Under the pieces are notes generated by a model that was given only the letters and a program-made list of their open reading frames with translations, had not been told where the DNA came from and did not search any database. 64,000 bases of DNA from JAHRAW01 sp028066695 (lineage in GTDB: Bacteria > Pseudomonadota > Gammaproteobacteria > Arenicellales > Poriferihabitantaceae): the NCBI GenBank assembly GCA_963457535.1, contig OY734803.1, forward strand, positions 496,001 through 560,000, written 5' to 3'. Positions 12,375 through 20,839 of the stretch are shown here, one piece after another. The translations under genes were made by a program, and so were the position numbers. Each line of letters begins with the position of its first letter. The first letter of the stretch is position 1.

Positions 12375-13666
12375 CAGGCGAAGCGGTCGGCCAGCCGCCG
12401 CCACGCCATCTCGGCGACCAGCGCCGGCGCGCGCAACGCGCGGCCGCCGGGAAACGCGCGGTGCGGAATCGCGCGAAAGCATTCCAGACGCGCGGTCTCC
12501 CCCATGACCGCGTCGGCGAGCAAGCCGCCGGCATAGCCGCTGAGCGACATGCCCTGCCCGGAAAATCCGTGCGCAAACCAATTGCGCGCGCCGAAACTGC
12601 CGATGTGCGGCGCGCGGTTGCGCGTGATCGCGACCTTGCCGCCCCAGGCAAAATCAACGCGCGCGCCGGCGAGTTGCGGAAACACGCGCAGCATTCGCCG
12701 CCGCAGCGGCCGTTCCAAATTGCGCGGCGCCCACCCGGAATAATTGACGCGCCCGCCGAACAGCATGCGGTGGTCGGCCGACAAGCGGTAATAGTCCAGC
12801 ACCAAGTTGGTGTCGGCGACCGCGGCGCGGTTGGCGATGAGCGCATCAGCGCGCGCCGGCGCGAGCGGCTCGGTGGCGATGATGTAAGTGCCGACCGGCA
12901 TGATCATTTTCTCCAGGCGCGGCTGCAGGTTTCCGAGATAGGCGTTGCATGCGTAAATCACCTGGCCGCAGCGCAGACTTCCGCCGTCGGTGCGCAGCGT
13001 CGTCTCCGATGAGGATTCGCGCACTTCGCGCACCGCGCTCGCGTTATGCAGCGACGCACCGGCGCGCTGCGCTGCCTGCGCCAGACCGAGGCAGTAATTC
13101 AACGGATGCAGATGCCCGCTGCGGCGGTCAAAGACGCCGCCCGAATAGAGTTCGCTGGCGACGATTTCGCGCAACTGCTCGCGCTCCAAGTACTGCAGTT
13201 CGTATCCGTAATGCGCGCCGAGATGCTCGGCCCATTCGCGCAGGTCGCGCGCCTGGCTCTCGCGCACCGCGGCGTGCACATAATTTTCCGCGAGGTCGCA
13301 TTCAATGCGCGCCTCCGCGATGCGCCGGCGCGTCAAATCCAGCGCGGCGAGCGAATGCTCCCACAACTCGCGCGCGCGCGCCTCGCCGACCAGTTTTTCC
13401 AACTTGCGCTGGTCTATGGAAAAGCCGGCGAGAATTTGCCCGCCGCTTCGCCCGGACGCGCCCCAGCCGAAATCGCGCGCCTCCAGCACCGCAACCTCGG
13501 CGCCGCGCTCGGCCAGATGCAGCGCCGCGGAAACGCCGGTGATGCCGCCGCCGATGACCGCGACATCGGCGCGGCGCGCGCCGCGAAGCGGCCGCGCATC
13601 TATGCGATAGCGGCAACTCGCGCGGTAATAGGAGTCGGCGTCTTCTTGCGGTTTCATCGCGGACAT
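12374..13666 (-). CDS. puuB: PuuB-like FAD-dependent gamma-glutamylputrescine oxidoreductase
   Basis: DAO-family flavoenzyme of 430 residues. FAD-binding VAVIGGGITGVSAALHLAE (about 35-55) is followed by ASGRSGGQ, a hallmark of the PuuB/OrdL branch; HLHPLNYCLGLAQAA, DYYRLSADHRMLFGGRVNY and FPGGRALRAP also line up with E. coli PuuB as I recall it. PuuB oxidises gamma-glutamylputrescine to the aminobutyraldehyde. It is divergent from a PuuA-like gene about 100 nt away, which supports this assignment. ATG 13666 is used; ATG 13657 is an alternative and a TTG at 13678 is unlikely. The stop overlaps the rluC start. Confidence 0.82.
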   Translation of the reverse strand: MSAMKPQEDADSYYRASCRYRIDARPLRGARRADVAVIGGGITGVSAALHLAERGAEVAVLEARDFGWGASGRSGGQILAGFSIDQRKLEKLVGEARARELWEHSLAALDLTRRRIAEARIECDLAENYVHAAVRESQARDLREWAEHLGAHYGYELQYLEREQLREIVASELYSGGVFDRRSGHLHPLNYCLGLAQAAQRAGASLHNASAVREVRESSSETTLRTDGGSLRCGQVIYACNAYLGNLQPRLEKMIMPVGTYIIATEPLAPARADALIANRAAVADTNLVLDYYRLSADHRMLFGGRVNYSGWAPRNLERPLRRRMLRVFPQLAGARVDFAWGGKVAITRNRAPHIGSFGARNWFAHGFSGQGMSLSGYAGGLLADAVMGETARLECFRAIPHRAFPGGRALRAPALVAEMAWRRLADRFA

Positions 13667-13733
13667 TAATGACGGCAAAATCGGGGCGGCAAAAATTAAC
13701 CCGGCCGGGCGCGCGCAGCCGCGCGATGCGAAT

Positions 13734-13739
13734 TATAAT
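13734..13739 (+). promoter_or_regulatory. Putative -10 element for puuA and downstream genes
   Basis: A perfect TATAAT lies 28 nt upstream of the puuA ATG in the puuB/puuA divergent spacer. No good -35 is visible at 16-18 nt, so an activator may be needed; this is inference. Confidence 0.5.
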
Positions 13740-13767
13740 AGCCGCTTCGCTTCCGCCACGACAAAGC

Positions 13768-15186
13768 ATGCGCGCCGGAAAAACCACAGGCAAACCGCCC
13801 GCGGCGGCGCGTACGCGCGCGCGCACGCCGGCGGTGGGCCGCGCCAAGCCGCCGGCCGAATTGCGCCGCTGGCTCGACGAAAACCAAATTGAAGAGGTGG
13901 AATCGGTCGTCGCCGACATGACCGGCGTCGCCAAGGGAAAGATTTTGCCGGCGCGCAAATACCAGGAGGAAGTCGGGCTGCGCCTCGCCGAAAGCGTTTT
14001 CGCGCAGACCGTCAACGGCGACTTCCCGCCGCAGATGGAAGTGCTGGGCGAAGCCGACGGCGACATTTTTTTGAAACCCGACGCCTCCACCGCGCGCGTG
14101 CTGCCGTTCGCGTCTTCGCCGAGCGCGGTCATCATTCACGACTGCTACCACTTTGACGGAAGTCCGGTGGAAGTCGCGCCGCGCCATGTGCTGCGCCGCG
14201 TGCTCGCGCACTACCGCGAGCATGGGCTGGAGCCGGTGGTCGCGCCGGAAGTGGAGTTCTATCTGGTCAAGCCGAATGTGGACGCCGACTATCCGCTGGA
14301 GCCGCCGGTCGGCCGCTCGGGCCGCGCCGAGAGCGGGCGGCAGGCGTTCAGCATAGACGCGGTCAACGAGTTTGACCCGCTGTTTGAGGAGTTGTATGAC
14401 TTCTGCGAGCGCCAGGACATCGGCATTGAAACTTTGATTCACGAGTCCGGCGTCGCGCAAATGGAAATCAACTTGCTGCACGGCGGCGCGATAGAACTCG
14501 CCGACCAGGTGTTTTTGTTCAAGCGCGGCCTGCGGCAGGTGGCGATGCGCCACAACACCTACGGCACTTTCATGGCCGCGCCGATGGAGGGGCAGCCGGG
14601 CAGCGCGCTGCACATTCACCAAAGCGTGGTGGATTCGGCCGGCGAAAATATTTTCAGCGAAGCCGGCGGCGGCGAGAGCGGGCGCTTCGCGCATTTTATC
14701 GGCGGCCTGCAGCGCTACCTGCCGGCGGCGATGGCGCTGTGCGCGCCGAATGTCAATTCCTACCGCCGCCTCGCGCCGAACCCGTTCGGCACGCCGGTCA
14801 ACATTGAATGGGGCTACGACAACCGCACCGCCGGTTTGCGCGTGCCGGTGTCGGCGCCGCAGGCGCGGCGCATTGAAAACCGAATTTGCGGCGCCGATGT
14901 CAACCCCTACCTGGCCATCGCCGCCTCGCTCGCCTGCGGCCTGCTCGGCATGCGCGAAAAAATCGCGCCGAAAAAACCGGTGACCGGCAACGCATACAGC
15001 GTGGAAACCACGCTGCCGCACACCTTGCGCGAGGCCGTGGACGAATTGCTGGAATGCAAGCCGCTGCGCGAATTGCTCGGCGATGATTTCGTGCGCCTGT
15101 ACAGCAGCGTCAAGCGGCACGAATACGACACCTTTCTCGGCGTCATCAGCGCCTGGGAGCGCGAGCACCTGCTGCTGAATGTCTGA
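13768..15186 (+). CDS. puuA: PuuA-like gamma-glutamylputrescine synthetase (glutamine synthetase family)
   Basis: Glutamine-synthetase-fold ligase. In the Puu pathway it couples glutamate to putrescine at the cost of ATP. The ATG at 13768 gives 472 residues, the length of E. coli PuuA; in-frame codons upstream overlap the promoter and are excluded. Signatures: VVAPEVEFYLV (metal-binding Glu residues), ESGVAQMEINL, HNTYGTFMAAPMEGQPGSA, ALHIHQSV, NSYRRLAPNPFGTPVNIEWG and ATP/phosphate-binding NRTAGLRVP. An adenylylation tyrosine loop of GlnA type was not recognised. The 8-bp overlap of its 3' end with the next ORF and the adjacent puuB-like genes support polyamine catabolism over ammonia assimilation. 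Confidence 0.85.
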   Translation: MRAGKTTGKPPAAARTRARTPAVGRAKPPAELRRWLDENQIEEVESVVADMTGVAKGKILPARKYQEEVGLRLAESVFAQTVNGDFPPQMEVLGEADGDIFLKPDASTARVLPFASSPSAVIIHDCYHFDGSPVEVAPRHVLRRVLAHYREHGLEPVVAPEVEFYLVKPNVDADYPLEPPVGRSGRAESGRQAFSIDAVNEFDPLFEELYDFCERQDIGIETLIHESGVAQMEINLLHGGAIELADQVFLFKRGLRQVAMRHNTYGTFMAAPMEGQPGSALHIHQSVVDSAGENIFSEAGGGESGRFAHFIGGLQRYLPAAMALCAPNVNSYRRLAPNPFGTPVNIEWGYDNRTAGLRVPVSAPQARRIENRICGADVNPYLAIAASLACGLLGMREKIAPKKPVTGNAYSVETTLPHTLREAVDELLECKPLRELLGDDFVRLYSSVKRHEYDTFLGVISAWEREHLLLNV

Positions 15187-16291
15187 CAACAACATCGCCC
15201 GGATTGAAACCTTCGCCACCGAATTTGTCTGCATGGTGAAGGCGACCGCGGCCGACGGCGCATACGGATGGGGGCAGACCGCGCCCTACCACGCCGACAT
15301 CACCGCGCAAATTGTGCACCGGCAAATCGCGCCGCACGCGCTCGGCGCCGACGCGGACACAATTGAAAAACTCGCCGAACGCATTCCCGAACTTGAGCAC
15401 AAGTTCCCCGGCTCGCATTTGTACCGCGCGCTCGGCGGACTGGACACCGCGCTGTGGGATTTGCGCGGCCGGCGCGCCGGCAAACCGGTATGCGCATTGC
15501 TCGGCGGCGCGCCGGGAAAAGTTCGCGCGTACGCGTCCTCCATGAAGCGCGACATTGACGGCAAAACCGAAGTCGCGCGCCTTGCGAAACTCCGCGGCCA
15601 ATTCGGTTTTGACGCGTTTAAATTTCGCGTCGCCTCGGAATGCGGGCACGACGCCGACGAATGGCCGGGGCGCAGCGAAGACATCGTGGCGCGCATGCAT
15701 GCCGAATTTGGCAAAAGTGAATGCGCGCTGCTGGTGGACGCCAATTCCGGCTACTCGCCGACAAAAGCGATTGCATTCGGAAAGTTTCTGGAAGACCACG
15801 GCGTCTCGCATTTTGAAGAGCCGTGCCCGTATTGGGAATTGGAGCAGACCAAACAGGTGACCGACGCGCTGGACATAGATGTGACCGGCGGCGAGCAGGA
15901 CTGCGAGTTGCCGACCTGGCGGCGAATGCTGGAAATGCATGCGGTAAATGTCGCGCAGCCGGACATCTGTTATGTCGGCGGCCTGACGCGCGCATTGCGC
16001 GTCGCCGAAACCGCGGCCGCGCATGGCCTGCCGTGCACGCCGCACGCGGCAAATCTTTCCATGGTTACCATATTTACCATGCACTTTTTGCGCGCGATAA
16101 AAAACCCCGGCAAATATTTGGAGTTTTCCATTGAGGGCGAGGATTATTATCCGTGGCAGCGCGGCCTGTTTCTCGGCGCGCCGTTCGCGGTGGAAGACGG
16201 CTGCGTCGCGGTCGGCGGCGCGCCCGGCTGGGGCGTGGAAATTTCCCCCGACTGGCTGCGCGCGTCGCGGCGGCAGGTAAGCGAATTGTGA
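15179..16291 (+). CDS. Enolase-superfamily enzyme (mandelate racemase/muconate lactonising type), substrate unknown
   Basis: 370 residues with the two-domain MR/MLE plan: N-terminal capping domain (about 1-115) and a TIM barrel. Metal ligands can be assigned as Asp in LLVDANSGY, Glu in FEEPCPYWE and Glu in VTGGEQD. A lysine in FDAFKFRV sits where the KxK/KxH base motif is found, and the His-Asp dyad is suggested by CTPHAAN and AQPDICYVGGLTRA, as in the MR subgroup of dehydratases and racemases of acid sugars. The start ATG lies inside the end of puuA (8-bp overlap) and a second PuuB-like oxidase follows 8 nt later, so it is in the polyamine operon; why an MR enzyme is there is unclear. Confidence 0.8.
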   Translation: MSDNNIARIETFATEFVCMVKATAADGAYGWGQTAPYHADITAQIVHRQIAPHALGADADTIEKLAERIPELEHKFPGSHLYRALGGLDTALWDLRGRRAGKPVCALLGGAPGKVRAYASSMKRDIDGKTEVARLAKLRGQFGFDAFKFRVASECGHDADEWPGRSEDIVARMHAEFGKSECALLVDANSGYSPTKAIAFGKFLEDHGVSHFEEPCPYWELEQTKQVTDALDIDVTGGEQDCELPTWRRMLEMHAVNVAQPDICYVGGLTRALRVAETAAAHGLPCTPHAANLSMVTIFTMHFLRAIKNPGKYLEFSIEGEDYYPWQRGLFLGAPFAVEDGCVAVGGAPGWGVEISPDWLRASRRQVSEL

Positions 16292-16298
16292 AAAAATC

Positions 16299-17630
16299 AT
16301 GAGCGCGCATTTCACCGATGACTTTAAGACCGCGCCTTTTTGGTGGGAGCGCACGCCGCGGCCTGATCCGAAACCCGCGCATGAAAAATTGCCGCAGCGC
16401 GCCGATGTGGTCATCGTCGGCAGCGGCTACACCGGCCTGCACGCGGCGGTTCAAACCGCGCCGCACCGCAGCACCGTGGTGCTGGACGCCGAAGACGCCG
16501 GCTGGGGCTGCAGCACGCGCAACGGCGGGCAGGTCAGCACCAGTCTCAAGCCGTCTTTCGCCGCATTGTCCGGGCGTTTCGGCGCGCGCGCCGCGATGGA
16601 AATCCTGCAGGAAGGAAACCGCGCGCTGGAATGGGTCGGCGCGTTCACCGCGGAAAACAACATTGACTGCGACTTCCGCCGCTGCGGACGCTTTTTCGGC
16701 GCGCACAGCCGCGGCGCGTTTTCCAGACTGCAAAAACGCATTGACGCGATTCCGCGCGAACTCGGCGCGGACGCATACACGCTAACGCGCGGCGAACAGC
16801 GCGCGGAAATCGCCAGCGACTTTTACCACGGCGGCGCGGTCTGGCCGAAACACGCCTCGCTCGACCCGGCGCGCTACCACCGCGGCCTGCTGGACTGCGC
16901 GCGCAAAAACGGCGCGCAAGTGTTTTCGCATTGCGCGGCAACCGGCGTCGCGCGCGCGGCCGGCGGGCGCGGTTTTGAAATCCAAACCGCGCGCGGCGTA
17001 TTGCATGCCGCCGACCTGGTCATCGCCACCAGCGGCTACACCGGCGCGCCGCTGCCGCCGTCGCCCGCGTTAAAGTGGATGCGCCGCCGCATCATTCCGG
17101 TCGCCTCCTACATCATCGCCACCGAAGAATTGCCGGCGGAAACCGCCGCGCAACTTTTCCCCGGCGCGCGCGTGGTCACCGACAGCCGCCGCCTGGTGGT
17201 CTATTACCGCCTGTGCCCGCGCCGCCGGCGGGTGCTGTTCGGCGGGCGCGTCTCGGCCGGCGGCGCCGGGTTGCGCGAGGCCGCGCTGCGGCTGCGCCGG
17301 CAAATGCTGCGCATCTTTCCGCAACTCGCCGGTGCGCGCATCAGCCATTCGTGGATGGGCCTGGTCGGCTACACCTTTGACGAGTTGCCGCATCTCGGCG
17401 CGCATGACGGCGTGCATTACGCGATGGGCTACTGCGGCTCCGGCATTTCGCTGGCGAGTTATTGCGGCATGAAAACCGGCCTGCGCGTGCTCGGCGACGC
17501 GCGCGGCGAAACCGCGCTGGCGCGCCCGCCCTTTCAGGCGCGGATGTATTACCGCCGCCGCCCGTGGTTTCTGCCGCCGGCGGTTTTGTATTACCGCTGG
17601 CGCGATGAAATGGAGGTGCGGCGCGGGTGA
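16299..17630 (+). CDS. Second PuuB-like FAD-dependent oxidoreductase
   Basis: 443-residue DAO-family flavoenzyme. FAD site VVIVGSGYTGLHAAVQTA (about 37-54), then CSTRNGGQVSTSLKP, matching the (A/C)S(G/T)RNGGQ pattern of PuuB/OrdL proteins; FGGRVSAGG and GLVGYTFDELPHLG mark the substrate-domain return to FAD. It resembles the oxidase at 12374-13666 only moderately, so it may act on another gamma-glutamylated amine or an N-methyl amino acid. It begins 8 nt after the MR/MLE gene and is followed by the polyamine ABC transporter, so oxidation and uptake are probably co-regulated. Confidence 0.85.
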   Translation: MSAHFTDDFKTAPFWWERTPRPDPKPAHEKLPQRADVVIVGSGYTGLHAAVQTAPHRSTVVLDAEDAGWGCSTRNGGQVSTSLKPSFAALSGRFGARAAMEILQEGNRALEWVGAFTAENNIDCDFRRCGRFFGAHSRGAFSRLQKRIDAIPRELGADAYTLTRGEQRAEIASDFYHGGAVWPKHASLDPARYHRGLLDCARKNGAQVFSHCAATGVARAAGGRGFEIQTARGVLHAADLVIATSGYTGAPLPPSPALKWMRRRIIPVASYIIATEELPAETAAQLFPGARVVTDSRRLVVYYRLCPRRRRVLFGGRVSAGGAGLREAALRLRRQMLRIFPQLAGARISHSWMGLVGYTFDELPHLGAHDGVHYAMGYCGSGISLASYCGMKTGLRVLGDARGETALARPPFQARMYYRRRPWFLPPAVLYYRWRDEMEVRRG

Positions 17631-17661
17631 GGCGGTTGCGGCGCGGCGCCGCCCGGCCGTG

Positions 17662-17667
17662 TATAGT
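17662..17667 (+). promoter_or_regulatory. Possible -10 element for the polyamine ABC operon
   Basis: TATAGT in the 102-nt spacer before the binding-protein gene, followed by GGAG (SD) 8 nt before ATG 17733. A TTGCGG lies 20 nt upstream, a long spacing. Weak. Confidence 0.35.
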
Positions 17668-17732
17668 GTGCAGCCCGCGCAGCCCGGCTCCCGGGCGCGC
17701 GGAACACCTTTCAACCTTTCGGAGACCCTGAG

Positions 17733-18803
17733 ATGAAAATCAAATATGCGCCGCCGGCTGCGGCGGCTTTGCGCGCCGCGCTTTTCGCGTCTTTTGGCGC
17801 CGTGTTTTTTGCGGCCGGCGCGGGCGCCAACGAAGTGACCGTCGCCTCGTGGGGCGGCTCCTACCAGGAAGCGCAGAGCAAGGCGCTTTTCAAACCCGTG
17901 GAAAAAGCGCTGGGCATCACCATCCACGAGGAAACCTACAAAGGCATCGGGCAGGTGCGCACCAAGGTGGCCGCCAACGCGGTTAGCTGGGACATCATCA
18001 GCACCGGTTCCGGCGGCGGCGCGCGCGGCTGCGTCGAAAAAATTCTTGAGCCGCTCGACTTTGACATCATTGATGTCACCAGTTTCGTTCCCGACACCTA
18101 CCTGCCCTGCTGCGTCGGCTCGGATGTTTTCGCCACGGTGATGGCGTGGAACACCGAGACCTACGGCGACAAGGGCCCGCAAAGTTGGGCCGACTTCTGG
18201 GATGTGAAAAAGTTTCCCGGCACGCGCTCCATCCGCGGCAAGATGCACGGCATGCTGGAGCCGGCGCTGATGGCCGACGGCGTTCCGCCGGGGCGCGTTT
18301 ACGAAGTGCTGGACAGCCGCCGCGGCATTGAGCGCGCGCTCGACAAAATCCGCGAGTTGAAGCCGCATGTCGCGGTGTGGTGGGGCTCCGGCGCGCAGCA
18401 CGCGCAACTGATGAAGGACGGCGAGGTGGACATGACCACCGGCTGGAACGGGCGCTTTGACGTCGCCATCAAAGACGGCGCGAAAACCGCCTACACCTAC
18501 AACCAGGGCCTGCAGGACTACGACTGCTTCGGCATTCCCAAGGGCGCGCCGAACAAAGACCTGGCGATGCGCGTCATCAGCGCGATGAGCCGCGCGAAGT
18601 TTCAGGTGAACCTGCCGAAATACATCACCTACGGCCCGACCAATTCCGACGTCTACAAGACCGGAAAAATCAGCCCGGCGGTCGCGCGGAAACTTCCGTC
18701 GCACCCGGACAACGCGCGCAAACTGCTGCCGGTCAGCCAGGAGTGGTATGCGAAGTGGGAAAAAATCGCGTCCGAGATGTACCAGGACATGATCACCGAG
18801 TAG
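17733..18803 (+). CDS. potD: Spermidine/putrescine-type ABC transporter substrate-binding protein
   Basis: Periplasmic solute-binding protein of 356 residues with a signal peptide (basic start, hydrophobic core, probable cleavage after about residue 31 before ANEVTVASWGG). VASWGGSYQEAQSKAL and the later TTGWNGRFDVAIKDG are typical of the PotD/PotF family (extracellular solute-binding family 1). Four Cys (CVEK, PCC, CFG) are more than usual. The ligand is inferred from neighbours (Puu-like enzymes upstream, PotABC-like genes downstream). A strong hairpin terminator separates it from the ATPase gene, which would give excess binding protein over membrane components. Confidence 0.85.
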   Translation: MKIKYAPPAAAALRAALFASFGAVFFAAGAGANEVTVASWGGSYQEAQSKALFKPVEKALGITIHEETYKGIGQVRTKVAANAVSWDIISTGSGGGARGCVEKILEPLDFDIIDVTSFVPDTYLPCCVGSDVFATVMAWNTETYGDKGPQSWADFWDVKKFPGTRSIRGKMHGMLEPALMADGVPPGRVYEVLDSRRGIERALDKIRELKPHVAVWWGSGAQHAQLMKDGEVDMTTGWNGRFDVAIKDGAKTAYTYNQGLQDYDCFGIPKGAPNKDLAMRVISAMSRAKFQVNLPKYITYGPTNSDVYKTGKISPAVARKLPSHPDNARKLLPVSQEWYAKWEKIASEMYQDMITE

Positions 18804-18815
18804 CGGTGCAGAAGG

Positions 18816-18844
18816 AGCGGCGCGGAAACGCGCCGCTTTTTTTT
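18816..18844 (+). terminator. Intrinsic terminator/attenuator with GAAA tetraloop
   Basis: A 9-bp perfect stem (AGCGGCGCG / CGCGCCGCT, 18816-18824 with 18829-18837) closes a GAAA tetraloop and runs into eight T. It stands between the binding-protein gene and the ATPase gene of the same importer, so partial read-through is expected. Confidence 0.85.
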
Positions 18845-18863
18845 GCGGCGCGGGGATTTCCCT

Positions 18864-19961
18864 GTGCATGACGAAGCCAAAACCGGCGCGGGCGGCGCGC
18901 TGCCCATCCGCGTGCGCGGCGCGACCAAAATCTACGGCGCGGTGCGCGCGCTCGACCGCATAGACCTGGATGTGCGCAGCGGGGAATTTTTGACGCTGCT
19001 GGGGCCGTCCGGCTCGGGCAAGACCACGCTGCTCATGGTGCTCGCCGGCTTCACCCGCCCGGATTCGGGCAGCGTGCGCTTCGGCGAGCGCGAGATGATT
19101 CGCACGCCGCCGCACCGCCGCGAAGTCGGCATGGTGTTCCAAAACTACGCGCTGTTTCCGCACATGGATGTCGCCGGCAACATCGCCTTCCCGCTGCGCC
19201 TGCGCGGCGTCGGCCGGGCGCGGCAAAAAGAGCACGTGGATGCCGCGCTCGCCACCGTGCAGTTGGAGGGCTTCGGCGGGCGGCGCATCACGCAGTTGTC
19301 CGGCGGGCAAAAGCAGCGCGTCGCGCTGGCGCGCGCGATCGTCTTTGAGCCGCGCATTTTGCTGATGGACGAGCCGCTGTCGGCGCTCGACAAAAAACTG
19401 CGCGAGCACATGCAGATTGAACTGCGCCGGCTGCATGAAAAACTCGGCATGACCACCGTGTATGTGACCCACGACCAGCGCGAGGCGCTGACCATGTCCG
19501 ACCGCGTCGCGGTCATCAACCACGGCCGCCTCGCGCAGCTGGACGAGCCGCGCGCGCTCTACGAGCGGCCGGCGACTCCGTTCGTCGCCAACTTCATCGG
19601 CGAATCCGCGCTCCTTCCGGTGGAGGAAAGCGGCGGCGAATACCGCTACGACGGCGAGGTTCTGCGCATGGAAACCCCGTCGCGCGGCGAGTTGCTGCTG
19701 CTGCGCCCGGAGCAACTGGTGCTGCTGCCGGACGGCGCGCCGGACGCCGGCGAATACAACCGCTTTCGCGGCACGGTCGGCGAAGTGGTCTACCAGGGCG
19801 AAAGTTTCATCACCTATGTGCGGCTGAAAGGCGGCGCCGAAATCGCGGTGCGCAGCGTCAGCCGGCGGCGCGCGCTGGCCGAAGCGCCGGAGCGCGGCAG
19901 CGAGGTGCTGCTGGGGCTGCACCCGAGCGAAACCACGCTCATTCCGGGGCGCGAAAAATGA
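18864..19961 (+). CDS. potA: Polyamine-type ABC transporter ATP-binding protein
   Basis: 365-residue ATPase of the PotA/CysA class. Walker A GPSGSGKTTL (about 47-56), Q-loop VFQNYALFPH, signature LSGGQKQRVALARA, Walker B ILLMDEPLSALD, H-loop VTHD, and a C-terminal TOBE domain (about 265-360). The GTG at 18864 is chosen: the only earlier in-frame start lies inside the T-tract of the terminator, and a nearby ATG is out of frame. Its TGA overlaps the permease ATG (ATGA). It powers import through the two permeases that follow. Confidence 0.9.
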   Translation: MHDEAKTGAGGALPIRVRGATKIYGAVRALDRIDLDVRSGEFLTLLGPSGSGKTTLLMVLAGFTRPDSGSVRFGEREMIRTPPHRREVGMVFQNYALFPHMDVAGNIAFPLRLRGVGRARQKEHVDAALATVQLEGFGGRRITQLSGGQKQRVALARAIVFEPRILLMDEPLSALDKKLREHMQIELRRLHEKLGMTTVYVTHDQREALTMSDRVAVINHGRLAQLDEPRALYERPATPFVANFIGESALLPVEESGGEYRYDGEVLRMETPSRGELLLLRPEQLVLLPDGAPDAGEYNRFRGTVGEVVYQGESFITYVRLKGGAEIAVRSVSRRRALAEAPERGSEVLLGLHPSETTLIPGREK

Positions 19962-20836
19962 CCGCGCCGCACGCCGCCGAACTGCGCCGCGACGAGGCGC
20001 GCGAAAAGTGGATGCTGTTCGGGCTGGCCGCGCCGGCAGCGGCGCTGGTGGTCGCGGTCATCATCGTTCCGGTCGGCTGGCTGTTCTGGCTTTCGCTGTT
20101 CAACGACGCCGGCGAATTGTCGGCCGACAATTACGCGCGCATGCTCGCGAGCAAGTCCTACACGCGCATCTTCACCACGACCTTCAAGGTCAGTTTGCTG
20201 ACCACCGCGCTGTGCGTGCTGCTCGGTTACCCGCTCGCGTATTTTTTGGCGCAACTGCCGAGGCGCTGGGCCGCGCTCGGCATGATGGCGGTGCTGCTTC
20301 CGTTTTGGACTTCGCTGCTGGTGCGCACCTATGCGTGGCTGGTGGTGCTGCAGCGCAAGGGGCTGATCAACCAGTGGGGCATGGAACTCGGACTGTGGGA
20401 CGCGCCGCTGCGCCTCGCGCATAATTTGAACGGCACGCTCATCGGCATGGCGCACATCATGCTGCCGTTTCTGGTGCTGCCGCTCTACGCCGCGATGAAG
20501 GCGATAGACGCCGACTACATTCGCGCCGCGGCGAACCTCGGCGCGGCGCCGGCGAGCGCGTTTCGGCATGTGTTTTTTCCGCTGTCGCTGCCGGGCCTGT
20601 TCGCCGGCGTGACCATCGTCTTCGTGCTGTGCCTCGGATTTTTTGTCACGCCGGCGGTGCTCGGCGGCGGCAAGGTCATCATGGTCTCCATGAAAATTGA
20701 GACGCTGGTGGATTTGTTCTTCAACTTCGGCACCGCGAGCGCGCTCGGCGTGGTGCTGCTCGCGCTGACGCTGCTGGTTTTGTTCGCCGCGCACAAACTG
20801 CTGCGGCTGGACAAAGTGCTCGGCGGGGGCGCGTAA
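19958..20836 (+). CDS. potB: Polyamine-type ABC transporter permease (PotB-like)
   Basis: 292-residue inner-membrane permease with about six helices. The EAA-type coupling loop that contacts the ATPase is visible as YIRAAANLGAAPASAFRHVFFPLSLPG (residues near 185-212). Its start overlaps the potA stop (ATGA), and potC follows after 3 nt. PotB identity is by order and by the first-permease pattern; the ligand is inferred from context. Confidence 0.88.
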   Translation: MTAPHAAELRRDEAREKWMLFGLAAPAAALVVAVIIVPVGWLFWLSLFNDAGELSADNYARMLASKSYTRIFTTTFKVSLLTTALCVLLGYPLAYFLAQLPRRWAALGMMAVLLPFWTSLLVRTYAWLVVLQRKGLINQWGMELGLWDAPLRLAHNLNGTLIGMAHIMLPFLVLPLYAAMKAIDADYIRAAANLGAAPASAFRHVFFPLSLPGLFAGVTIVFVLCLGFFVTPAVLGGGKVIMVSMKIETLVDLFFNFGTASALGVVLLALTLLVLFAAHKLLRLDKVLGGGA

Positions 20837-20839
20837 AAA

